A stretch of 7,548 nt of DNA from JBDTMC01 sp039934475 (GTDB lineage: Bacteria > Acidobacteriota > Terriglobia > Bryobacterales > Bryobacteraceae). Where the stretch lies: NCBI GenBank assembly GCA_039934475.1, contig JBDTMC010000387.1:1-7548 (forward strand). The letters are read 5' to 3'. This document shows positions 1-6,194 of the stretch, in pieces. A program made the translations under genes and the position numbers. Every line of letters begins with the position of its first letter. Positions within the stretch are counted from its first letter, which is position 1. The notes beneath the pieces were generated by a model. It worked only from the letters and a program-made list of their open reading frames with translations. It had not been told where the DNA came from and made no database searches.

Positions 1-1
1 G

Positions 2-220
2 ATGGTGAATAGAGGCATGCGAAACGCGCGGCAGCCCTAGCGCCTCCGCGCGGGGTTCGCAAGCGAGGATGCGTGGTAGGTTCGCGAAAAGATGGATCCT
101 GCCGCTCCCGACCAGGCCCGAAGCGCCCTCGAAGCTCGCCGCTCCAATGAAGCGGCCCAGGCGATGGCGGTGCACATCGACTACGTCAGGGACCGCATGC
201 TCCGCCTGTTCGCCGACTAG
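2..220 (+). pseudogene. Decayed C-terminal end of a GntR-family (FCD domain) transcriptional regulator
   Basis: Reading the frame that ends at the TAG at 218-220 gives a C-terminus containing SALEARRSNEAAQAM and HIDYVRDRMLRLFAD. This resembles the last helices of the FCD ligand-binding domain of GntR/FadR-type regulators, where a segment like HRAILdAleArdpeaA is followed by amxxHidxvRdrl. The same frame continues left to the window edge with compatible sequence (RLRAGFASEDAW) but is broken by TAG at 38-40 and 77-79, so an intact product cannot be made. The longest piece with a start, ATG at 92, would encode only 42 residues. Such regulators bind DNA through an N-terminal winged helix, which would lie outside the window. 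The family call rests on pattern memory of a short segment. A chance open frame in GC-rich DNA is the main alternative. Confidence 0.4.
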
Positions 221-340
221 CTTTAGGCTAAAATCCCGCAGTTCGTGGCGCAAGTGGTCAGGCTCGAAAAATGGGGCTGGCATGATTTTCCGACCCCTGT
301 AAGCTACTGTAAATACGGAAGTTTCCAAGGGAGGAAATTC

Positions 341-460
341 GTGCCTGTACCAATTTTTCCGGCACACGGCTTGCACCACGGGCTGCTTCCGTCCCACGGC
401 GTCGCGCGGCCGGATGACCGGCACCGTCTCGATTCCCCATGGCGAGATCCTGGCGGCCCG
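341..460 (+). pseudogene. Possible relic of the 5' end of a TonB-receptor-like gene
   Basis: A strong ribosome-binding sequence (AAGGGAGG, 327-334) stands 6 bases before a GTG at 341. The frame opened by that GTG reads as non-protein-like sequence. One frame over, from 342, the DNA encodes LYQFFRHTACTTGCF, then GRMTGTVSIPHGEILAA. That resembles the start of acidobacterial outer-membrane proteins: a short signal peptide followed by a carboxypeptidase-regulatory-like domain opening with a GxxTGTVxDPxGaxxxgA pattern. No start codon exists in this second frame, so one base seems to have been lost just after the start. The similarity ends near 455, where the regulator on the other strand finishes. 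The order (ribosome site, start, signal-like stretch, domain opening) is suggestive, but the match is short and could be coincidental. Confidence 0.25.
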
Positions 461-697
461 CTATTTATCAGTATCCTTTTTGATTTCCGTCGCAAGACTA
501 CGGCGATCCTCGTCATGAAAAATCGCTTCGATAGGCACAGCGAAGAGCCGGGCGGCCCGGAACGCGAGCGGCAAGCTCGGGTCGAACTTGCCCGTCTCAA
601 TGGCGTTGATGGTCTGCCGGGACACATCGAGTGCCTCCGCCAACTGCGCCTGCGTCCAGTCGCGCTCGGCGCGCAACACCTTCAGCCGATTCTTCAT
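461..697 (-). CDS. XRE-family (Cro/C1-type) helix-turn-helix transcriptional regulator
   Basis: This is a 78-residue, single-domain DNA-binding protein. The sequence begins MKNRLKVLRAERDWTQAQLA and continues with EALDVSRQTINAIETGKFDP, a textbook HTH_3 domain; the two helices of the motif cover roughly residues 15-34. The tail (LFAVPIEAIF) is the usual end of this compact family, so the protein is full length. An upstream ATG at 709 would add four residues (MAVP). The ATG at 697 is preferred because it overlaps the TGA of the preceding gene as ATGA, the usual sign of translational coupling, and because family members start with MKNRL. It lies downstream of, and in one operon with, the small membrane protein. 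Regulators of this family with membrane-protein partners commonly repress their own operon. Self-regulation here is inferred, with the repeats at 1191-1219 as a candidate operator. Confidence 0.92.
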   Translation of the reverse strand: MKNRLKVLRAERDWTQAQLAEALDVSRQTINAIETGKFDPSLPLAFRAARLFAVPIEAIFHDEDRRSLATEIKKDTDK

Positions 698-1116
698 CGG
701 TACCGCCACGTACCGTACAAGATAGACACAAAGAACGTCAGACCCATGAGGATCACCAAGTGCGCGATCTCCGCCTTGAAGGGAATCACGTGGTACGTGG
801 TCATCACCGAATACGGGACGCTGGCCACTATGGCGACGCCCACCGTGATCGCCAAGGCATTGAGATAAACCTTCCGCTGGAGCTCATCCAACTCGATGAT
901 GTGCTTTTTGTTGGCCAGGATCATGCCGATACCCACGGCAACGTTCAGGCCGACCGCCAACAGCGTGAACACCAAAGCCCTGTCCCAAAGGAATTTCGGC
1001 CCGAATGCCATCAGCGCGGTGGACGCCACCCAGGCACCGTTCCACCGGGCGAGCCGCATGATGCTCGTCCGAATCCGCGACTGATAGCTACTCTCGCGTG
1101 GTATTGATTGGTTCAC
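694..1116 (-). CDS. Small four-helix membrane protein paired with an XRE regulator
   Basis: The predicted product has 140 residues and about four membrane segments, near residues 26-42, 45-67, 84-104 and 115-136. A polar loop between helices two and three carries ELDELQRKVYLNALA, a pattern I associate with small integral membrane proteins encoded beside XRE-type regulators. The function of these proteins is not established. The open frame extends upstream to a TTG at 1191, but that TTG is the -35 hexamer of the likely promoter. I chose GTG at 1116 because AAGGGTGA lies 4 bases before it and it sits about 22 bases downstream of the expected transcription start. An ATG at 1158 is in frame but would precede or coincide with that start. 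The TGA stop overlaps the start of the regulator gene by four bases, so the two are co-transcribed. Confidence 0.8.
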   Translation of the reverse strand: MNQSIPRESSYQSRIRTSIMRLARWNGAWVASTALMAFGPKFLWDRALVFTLLAVGLNVAVGIGMILANKKHIIELDELQRKVYLNALAITVGVAIVASVPYSVMTTYHVIPFKAEIAHLVILMGLTFFVSILYGTWRYR

Positions 1117-1144
1117 AATGTCACCCTTGGTTGTCTTAATGTAA

Positions 1145-1191
1145 AGTATACCTGACATCCCCAGCGTAGCTTCGCACTGGATGTGTGTCAA
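1145..1191 (-). promoter_or_regulatory. Promoter of the membrane protein/XRE operon
   Basis: On the minus strand a perfect -35 hexamer TTGACA (1191-1186) is followed after 17 bases by TACGCT (1168-1163), a weak -10. Further down, TATACT (1150-1145) matches the -10 consensus at five of six bases but has no good -35 at standard distance. Either could be used. Transcription would begin near 1156 or 1138, upstream of the GTG start at 1116 in both cases. This supports the shortened start for the membrane protein. Confidence 0.5.
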
Positions 1192-1219
1192 GTGTTATTT
1201 ACAAAAAGACTAGTGTTAT
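1191..1219 (-). repeat. Two direct repeats ATAACACT, 21 bp apart, at the promoter
   Basis: The forward-strand octamer AGTGTTAT occurs at 1191-1198 and again at 1212-1219, a spacing of 21 bases or two helical turns. Both copies therefore face the same side of the DNA. One copy abuts the -35 hexamer of the promoter for the membrane protein/XRE operon. This would suit a dimeric or cooperatively binding regulator, with the XRE protein of the same operon the obvious candidate. Chance occurrence of an octamer pair is possible. Confidence 0.4.
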
Positions 1220-1453
1220 AGATACCAAGGCTGCAGTGGGACCGACTCGCCTCCGCCCTGGAAGGCATGTTCCGGCGGCTTGCCGCTCGTCCGAGTCCTG
1301 TTATTGGGGAGGAAGCCGGCGGCCGCTGGTGAGCCGGCGGCGAGTGTAAAGGCCTATCCGAAGCGGCGATTTCAGCCGTTCGAGCCTTGGCCTTGCGAGT
1401 GACCGCCCACTGCCTTGGTCACAGGGAAGACGTCCCACCTCAGTTTGAGTTTC
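1220..1453. other. Stretch without a recognisable gene
   Basis: No frame here has a convincing start, ribosome site and protein-like sequence. An open stretch on the plus strand ends at TGA 1400-1402 with AYPKRRFQPFEPWPCE, which looks somewhat protein-like, but it has no start codon and I cannot assign it to a family. A GCCGGCGGC motif is repeated at 1315-1323 and 1333-1341, probably just GC-rich sequence. The segment may be gene debris like that at the left edge, or simply intergenic DNA. A weak hairpin is listed separately. Confidence 0.5.
1399..1422 (-). terminator. Possible hairpin terminator of the protease operon
   Basis: GTGACC (1399-1404) and GGTCAC (1417-1422) form a perfect 6-bp stem with a 12-base loop, about 30 bases beyond the stop of the 77-residue gene. 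No run of T follows on the minus strand, so this is not a classical intrinsic terminator. It may be a weak or factor-assisted stop, or may have no role. Confidence 0.2.
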
Positions 1454-1687
1454 TCAGACAAGGTTGACGCGAACACGCTTGATGCCCGGCGTTCCATCGG
1501 ACTTCTTCGTGCGCACAAAATTAACGCCCAGGGGCAGCTTGCCATCGGGTGTCAGTTCGTCGACGTCCTGGCGGATTTCGACGCCTCGTTGGAATGCTTC
1601 CGTGTGAGGGTCTGGGGTACTGTCCTTCGCGGCCTCGGCTGCTTTGCTGCCACGCCGGGGCTTTGAAACAGTGGACTTCTTGTTCAT
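1454..1687 (-). CDS. Small charged protein of unknown function downstream of the metallopeptidase
   Basis: I do not recognise this family. The product has 77 residues: a basic, Lys/Ser/Arg-rich N-terminus (MNKKSTVSKPRRGSK), a mixed-charge middle (TEAFQRGVEIRQDVDELTP) and a probable beta-rich C-terminus (LPLGVNFVRT, then RVRVNLV). There is no membrane segment or signal peptide and no Cys pair. The frame extends back to 1717, but ATG at 1687 is preferred because GAGGG lies six bases before it. Only 39 bases separate it from the stop of the metallopeptidase on the same strand, so the two are probably co-transcribed. That placement makes a partner role possible, such as inhibitor, chaperone, adaptor or substrate, but nothing in the sequence selects among these. 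Confidence 0.7.
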   Translation of the reverse strand: MNKKSTVSKPRRGSKAAEAAKDSTPDPHTEAFQRGVEIRQDVDELTPDGKLPLGVNFVRTKKSDGTPGIKRVRVNLV

Positions 1688-1726
1688 AGAGTGCCCTCTG
1701 CCTGAACTGTACCCCACGGATTGCTC

Positions 1727-3223
1727 CTAGTCAAAGGTGAGTCCGCATTCGAAGGCGCGACGCTTCAGCACCAGCTCACCGTTTTCCTCTACTACTATGT
1801 GGGTCGTGAAGGCCATGCTGTGAAGGGCGCCAGTGGTGGCGTTGGCGTGTTCCCCCACCGAGACGCGGCCACGCTGAAAGAGGTCCTCAGTATAGGACTC
1901 AGCGGCGTTCTGGGGCGAGCGCGGTTCCAGAGAGCCGAGAACTCCGAGTGCCGCGGACGTCACGCCGAAGCGTTTGGCGTCTTCGGCCGTGTGAACAACC
2001 AGCGAAGCGCGACTTAGGCCGTAAGCGGCGGCAGAGATACTCGCCTTCGGAAGGGAGGCGGGTGCCTTGCTAATAGTGGCGGCGGTCACGGCTGCCTTGG
2101 GCAGGTTCCGCACATTGATGCTGGACAAAGTGGTGGCCGCCTGCAGGGATAAGATGCCGCGGCGGACAAACGCGGATTTGATGGCGGCCGTGTACTTGCC
2201 ATCGAACGGCGCGGTTTGTGAGGCGGTGACCATATGCGCGGCGATCTGGCTGTAGTAGTCGGGCACCACAGGAGCCGCCAGGATGGCATTGACCAAGACT
2301 CTTGCGGCGTCCAGTGTGGCCTTCACCAGATCATCGGCCGTAGGCGTTGCGTTCTGCAGCTTGAACATCGCAGACAAGATGTCCAGGAACGCGCCGCTGA
2401 AGACACGTGAGAAAGAGTGAGGCTCGGACGAAAGGGTACTGGCAGGAGCCGAGGGCGGCAACGTTTGCGGATCGCGGTAGAAGAAGGAGTTGGCGGCATT
2501 GCGCAACGAGTCCGGATCGACCGCGTCGGGGTGTTGAATCCGGATGGCCGCACCAAGTTGTTCGGCGAGGCGCGACAGACGGGAGGTCCGATTCAGCGTT
2601 CCACCGGTCTCAGCCAGAACAGCAGCGCGGAAAGACGGGACCTGCAAGTCGGACAGTATGGCGGCGACGTCCGCAAACCCTTCATGGAACGCCGCGGCTT
2701 CGATGGTCTGGGCATCGAATAATTGAGGCCGGATCGAGTCGAGGACAGCATGTCCCATCTCGTGGCAACACACATCGGGGCTTTCACAGGAGAAGTAAGT
2801 ATGGCCGGCGACAGTGGCATGGAAGAAATGCAGACCGGGGGTGTCCTGCCCGTCGCCCCGCGTGTAAAAAGCGTTTAAATCGACACCGGAATCGAGGGCG
2901 ACAGGCAGCGTCTTGCCCACCTGCCACTTGGTACCAGCGGGCACGACCTTCGCCCAGAAATCCGCAGTGCGACGGAGGGCGGCAGCGGTCGCATAGAACC
3001 GGAAATGAGCAGTGCCGGTGGCATAAACAGCCGCAGGGGGAGTGGTCCCCGAAATCTTGTACGGATAGGGCTTGGCGGCTTGATTCGGCGCCGCCACATC
3101 CACCGGCGTCAGCGTGCTGGGATTGTGGGGGCCGGGATCATCCTCCCACACGGCCACGTTCTTCACGCCGGCCGGGGGCTTAGCCGGCTTCGGGGTTGCA
3201 TTCTTTTTCCGCGGTTTGGTCAT
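1727..3223 (-). CDS. Thermolysin-like (gluzincin) zinc metallopeptidase without signal peptide
   Basis: This 498-residue protein carries CCHEMGH at residues 152-158, the HExxH zinc motif: His154 and His158 bind zinc and Glu155 is the catalytic base. FHEGFADV at 179-186 supplies the third ligand, Glu181, as in the NExxxD motif of thermolysin. HSFSRVFSGAF (269-279) matches the position of the transition-state histidine of thermolysin, so all key residues are present. The region before the motif (LNAFYTRG, HTYFSC) also fits M4/M36 architecture. The N-terminus (MTKPRKKNATPKPAKPPAG) is basic, Pro-rich and hydrophilic, with no signal peptide, propeptide or lipobox. Secreted thermolysins have a signal and a long propeptide, so this one is probably cytoplasmic or exported by another route. 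An Ala/Ser/Lys-rich stretch (376-408) precedes an unrecognised C-terminal domain. AAAGGAG six bases before ATG 3223 fixes the start. Its substrate is unknown. Confidence 0.88.
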   Translation of the reverse strand: MTKPRKKNATPKPAKPPAGVKNVAVWEDDPGPHNPSTLTPVDVAAPNQAAKPYPYKISGTTPPAAVYATGTAHFRFYATAAALRRTADFWAKVVPAGTKWQVGKTLPVALDSGVDLNAFYTRGDGQDTPGLHFFHATVAGHTYFSCESPDVCCHEMGHAVLDSIRPQLFDAQTIEAAAFHEGFADVAAILSDLQVPSFRAAVLAETGGTLNRTSRLSRLAEQLGAAIRIQHPDAVDPDSLRNAANSFFYRDPQTLPPSAPASTLSSEPHSFSRVFSGAFLDILSAMFKLQNATPTADDLVKATLDAARVLVNAILAAPVVPDYYSQIAAHMVTASQTAPFDGKYTAAIKSAFVRRGILSLQAATTLSSINVRNLPKAAVTAATISKAPASLPKASISAAAYGLSRASLVVHTAEDAKRFGVTSAALGVLGSLEPRSPQNAAESYTEDLFQRGRVSVGEHANATTGALHSMAFTTHIVVEENGELVLKRRAFECGLTFD

Positions 3224-3378
3224 GGGTTCTCCTTTAGGGGTTGGTTCGCGAATGGCGATTTCTTTCGTCTACCAGTTAAAGCGCATTTGTCCGCGCAAGA
3301 AGGACACCGGAGGGCACAATTTTAGGTTGCCGTGCTTGCGACCAACTAACCAGAATTCCGAAATGCTAGTGTTTCTCT
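3224..3378. promoter_or_regulatory. Divergent intergenic region between metallopeptidase and ADOP permease
   Basis: These 155 bases must hold the promoters for both divergent genes. The only clear element is the metallopeptidase ribosome site AAAGGAG at 3236-3230 on the minus strand. For the permease, TTGCCG (3327-3332) and CAGAAT (3351-3356) are 18 bases apart and each match the sigma-70 consensus at four of six positions, which is weak. I saw no inverted repeat that would mark a shared operator. Confidence 0.4.
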
Positions 3379-5829
3379 ATGCCAGCCAGGCGAACTACTC
3401 TGGGGGAACATCTCCACATTCTTGCAGCCGATCTGTGGCGGGCAACCCGGGTGCTCACCAATGCTCCAGGGTTCGCATTAGCCGCGCTGCTGGCGATTGT
3501 TCTGGGCGTGACTAGCACCACCGTTGTAGTCAGCCTGATCAACGCCGTGCTGGTCCGGTCGTTGCCGTACGGAAATGCGGAGCGGCTCGTGTATATGTGG
3601 ACGCCGGTACCCGGCACCGCTGGTTTACCGAGGGAAATTGGGCCTTATTATTCTGATGTGGTCGCGTGGCAAAGGGACAGCAAATCGTTCGAAGCCATCA
3701 CGGGGATGCGGCGTTATGTAGCTTTGCTGACTGGCGAGAGTGCGCAGCGCGTGGGGGGCGCGAGAGTCCTCGGCAATTTCTTCCCGACGCTCGAAGCCCA
3801 CGCTCAATTGGGCCGCACGCTTCAGCCGGATGACGATCGGCTGGGGAATCAGTTTGTCGCGGTTATCAGCGATGCTCTTTGGCGGTCGCGGTTCGCAGGA
3901 CATCCTAACGCCATCGGGAAGACAGTTCTCATTAACGGGCAGCCCTATCGCGTGATCGGTGTGATGCCGCAAGAATTTTCTTATCCGGGCGGAAATGACT
4001 TCCCGCATCAACCCGAGTTCGCGCGGTTCACAAGGACGGACGTTTGGGTTCCTGCGGCCTTGAGCGCGAAGGAACTCTCGGCGCGGGATTCCGATGAGGC
4101 GGATGCTGTGGTCGGCAGGCTGGGTGGGGGAATCAGCCTTTCGCAAGCGCAATGGGAGGTCTCAGCCATCCAAAAACGGCTGGCGCCGGTGCATCCAGAG
4201 GGCGCATTGCAAGCGCTGCTGGTCCCTTTTGTGGAAACGGCGCTTGGTCCGGTGCGGCCGCTCATGCGTTTGCTGATGGGCGCGGTGTGCCTGGTTCTAT
4301 TGCTAGCGTGCGGGAATCTGGCAAGCCTGCTGCTGGCACGTGCGGCGAATCGCGTTTATGAGTTGGGTGTGCGGACAGCGCTGGGTGCCCAGCGTTCGCG
4401 CCTGATTCGCATGCTGGTGACGGAAGCGATGCTACTGGCGCTGGTGGGCGGTGCGCTGGCGGTGGTATTGAGTCTGGCGGTAATGCGGCTGGTGGTGAAG
4501 CTGAATCCGGGTGACATACCGCGGTTTGAGGAGACGGCGGTGGACTGGCGGGTACTGCTGTTCGGGCTGGCAGTGGCGATGGCAACCGGGTTTGCCGCGG
4601 GAATTCTCCCCGCGGTTTCTGCGTCGTTCGTCAGTGTGAGCGCGTTGCTACGGCAGGGCGGGCGTGGAGTGGCGGGGGGCTCGTCGAGCGCGCGAAACGC
4701 ACTGGTGGTAGCGGAGATTGCGCTGGCAGTCGTACTGCTGGCTGGCGCGGGTCTGCTGCTTCGGAGCTATCGTGTGGTGCAGGGGGAAGACAAGGGCTTC
4801 GCGCCATCCACTCTCACCATGAACATCACACTAGACGAGCAGGCCAAAGGCGTGAAAGTCTTCCGGCGTCAGCTCATGAGGCGCATTCAGGATTTGCCCG
4901 GCGTGCAGGCGGCCGGTTCCGTTGATGATTTGCCTCTCAGCGCCAATGAAGACCGTGGCTTCCTGGTAGCAGAGGGCTATTCCAGCAAACTCAAAGAATG
5001 GGTGAGCGCCCGTGGGACTGCCGGGGAGTACTTCAAGGCAATGCAAATTCCTCTCATCGCGGGACGATACTTGAATGACTCGGATATTGCGGCCAAGCCC
5101 TTTGAGACGGAGGGGAGTGTTGTTGTGAGCGAGAGTTTTGCCAAACGCTATTTCCCCGGCCGCAACGCCCTGGGCCGTCGTTTGGGGATCAACGCGCCGG
5201 CCAGGAACACGATTGTCGGTATCGTAGGCGATGTTCGGCACTCCGGTCTGGAGGAGGCCGCGGAACCGATTGTCTATGCTCAAAATGGATCGGCCGATAG
5301 CGTTGTGATCCGGACTCTCGGCGGGCCGGAGTCCATCGTGGGATTGGTTCGCAACGAGGTGACCGCCTTCGGTGCAGGCTCTGCGCTAACCGATATTCAG
5401 ACAATGAGTCAGTATGTGGATCAAGCCGCGGCACGCCGGAGGTTTCAGACTGTGGCCCTTACAGCATTCGCGTGTGTCGCGGTGTTTTTGACGCTCGTGG
5501 GCTTATACGGACTCATCGCATTTACGGTGAGACAACGAACCCCCGAGATTGGTGTCCGCATGGCGCTCGGAGCTACCCCCGGCGGCATGGTCCGGATGGT
5601 CATTCTCTCGGGCTTAAAGCTGACATTTGCCGGGTTAGCGATTGGTGTTTGTTCAGCGTTGGCGCTGGCGAGGGGGATGGCGAACTTTATCTATGGCATT
5701 CCCGCGATTGACCCGGTGACATTCCTAGGCGTGCCGCTATTTATGCTTGCCATCACCTTCATCGCTTGTATTCTTCCAGCCTGGAAGGCAGCGCAGATAG
5801 ATCCTGTAGACGCCCTGCGTCAGCAGTAA
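3379..5829 (+). CDS. ADOP-family ABC transporter permease (MacB/FtsX type, duplicated domains)
   Basis: The 816-residue protein has two MacB_PCD-plus-FtsX halves. Predicted membrane segments lie near residues 31-57, 297-320, 346-372, 391-414, 440-462, 692-716, 743-765 and 779-800, with large periplasmic domains at about 58-290 and 465-685. The coupling segment that follows the first FtsX helix is duplicated: ELGVRTALGA at 328-337 and EIGVRMALGA at 723-732. The protein ends DPVDALRQQ, typical of the family. MacB-type permeases transmit ATP-driven movement to the periplasm rather than forming a simple channel. ADOP members form large paralogous sets in Acidobacteria and are characteristically not beside an ATPase gene, which holds here. 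ATG 3379 is the first start after an in-frame TAG at 3367 and keeps the N-terminal amphipathic helix, but it lacks a ribosome-binding site. Substrate and partner ATPase are unknown. Confidence 0.93.
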   Translation: MPARRTTLGEHLHILAADLWRATRVLTNAPGFALAALLAIVLGVTSTTVVVSLINAVLVRSLPYGNAERLVYMWTPVPGTAGLPREIGPYYSDVVAWQRDSKSFEAITGMRRYVALLTGESAQRVGGARVLGNFFPTLEAHAQLGRTLQPDDDRLGNQFVAVISDALWRSRFAGHPNAIGKTVLINGQPYRVIGVMPQEFSYPGGNDFPHQPEFARFTRTDVWVPAALSAKELSARDSDEADAVVGRLGGGISLSQAQWEVSAIQKRLAPVHPEGALQALLVPFVETALGPVRPLMRLLMGAVCLVLLLACGNLASLLLARAANRVYELGVRTALGAQRSRLIRMLVTEAMLLALVGGALAVVLSLAVMRLVVKLNPGDIPRFEETAVDWRVLLFGLAVAMATGFAAGILPAVSASFVSVSALLRQGGRGVAGGSSSARNALVVAEIALAVVLLAGAGLLLRSYRVVQGEDKGFAPSTLTMNITLDEQAKGVKVFRRQLMRRIQDLPGVQAAGSVDDLPLSANEDRGFLVAEGYSSKLKEWVSARGTAGEYFKAMQIPLIAGRYLNDSDIAAKPFETEGSVVVSESFAKRYFPGRNALGRRLGINAPARNTIVGIVGDVRHSGLEEAAEPIVYAQNGSADSVVIRTLGGPESIVGLVRNEVTAFGAGSALTDIQTMSQYVDQAAARRRFQTVALTAFACVAVFLTLVGLYGLIAFTVRQRTPEIGVRMALGATPGGMVRMVILSGLKLTFAGLAIGVCSALALARGMANFIYGIPAIDPVTFLGVPLFMLAITFIACILPAWKAAQIDPVDALRQQ

Positions 5830-5887
5830 CCCTGGTATGTCCCTCGTGGTGGAGCTAAAGACGTGGACCGGCAAAATAAGCGCTCCC
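5830..5887. other. Convergent gap without a clear terminator
   Basis: The permease and the H1-like gene end facing each other across 58 bases. The only pairing seen is GGAGC (5851-5855) with GCTCC (5882-5886), five base pairs with a 26-base loop and no T-run on either side. I do not regard this as a terminator. Confidence 0.4.
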
Positions 5888-6109
5888 CTAAGGTTTCGAC
5901 GATTTGCTCAACTTGGCAGATTTCGGGGCTGCCTTTTTCCCTGCGGCCTTCGTACGAGGCGCGCTCTTCTTGACGGCTTTCTTTGCCGTTGGCCCGGCAG
6001 GTTTCACAGCGCCGACCGCCGCCGCGAGTTTTCCTGCTGCTGCGCCAAGGGCCTTAGCGGCCGACACTAGAACTCCCTCTGGCGCTGGTGGTTGCTTTTT
6101 CGTGGCCAT
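5888..6109 (-). CDS. Lys/Ala/Pro-rich histone-H1-like small basic protein
   Basis: The product has 73 residues and starts MATKKQPPAPEGVLVSAAKA. Residues 11-34 form an Ala/Gly-rich likely amphipathic helix. Residues 36-73 are a disordered-looking tail of K, A, P and S with KKAVKK and AAGKKAAPKSAK repeats. It has 16 Lys and one Arg against a single acidic residue, like the tails of eukaryotic histone H1 and bacterial H1-like proteins, which bind DNA non-specifically. A nucleoid or nucleic-acid-binding role is therefore inferred from composition alone. AGGGA seven bases before ATG 6109 supports the start. It converges on the ADOP permease with 58 bases between stops and lies 85 bases downstream of the acyltransferase gene. 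That gap contains TTGACA (6180-6175, minus strand), which may give it its own promoter, though no good -10 is visible. Confidence 0.75.
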   Translation of the reverse strand: MATKKQPPAPEGVLVSAAKALGAAAGKLAAAVGAVKPAGPTAKKAVKKSAPRTKAAGKKAAPKSAKLSKSSKP

Positions 6110-6194
6110 GTTTTTCCCTATTCTATCCGAATCGGTGACGAGCGTCCTGGACTACTGACCACGTTTTCTCTGATTGTCAAGGTATCGGGAGGCT

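Noticed and set aside
38..79. TAG codons read as an amino acid (amber recoding) in the left-edge frame
   Set aside because: No pyrrolysine or other recoding element is visible, and the gene is one of several apparent remnants in the same stretch. Decay is simpler.
278..292. A functional sigma-54 promoter (TGGCATG, then TCCG)
   Set aside because: The -24 half is close to consensus but the -12 half lacks the essential GC, so it is mentioned only as a possible relic.
258..440. A 60-codon minus-strand open frame downstream of the XRE gene
   Set aside because: It has no ribosome site, no recognisable sequence and Arg/Ala-rich composition typical of chance frames.
245..868. A 207-codon plus-strand open frame overlapping the XRE regulator and membrane protein
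   Set aside because: Most of it is antisense to two well-supported genes and its composition is not protein-like. Only the ribosome-site and GTG at 327-343 are of interest, and these are treated as a relic.
1315..1341. Repeated GCCGGCGGC as a functional repeat
   Set aside because: Two copies of a short GC-only word in a GC-rich intergenic stretch are expected by chance.
2407..3183. A 258-codon open frame on the plus strand, opposite the metallopeptidase
   Set aside because: It is very rich in Arg, Pro, Gly and Ser with no recognisable fold, lies wholly antisense to a gene with a complete active site, and is the usual by-product of GC-rich coding DNA.
5851..5886. GGAGC/GCTCC as a bidirectional terminator between convergent genes
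   Set aside because: Five base pairs around a 26-base loop without a T-run is not stable enough to support the call.
6152..6180. A promoter for the H1-like gene from the TTGACA at 6180-6175
   Set aside because: The -35 hexamer is perfect, but no hexamer at 16-18 bases downstream resembles a -10 element.
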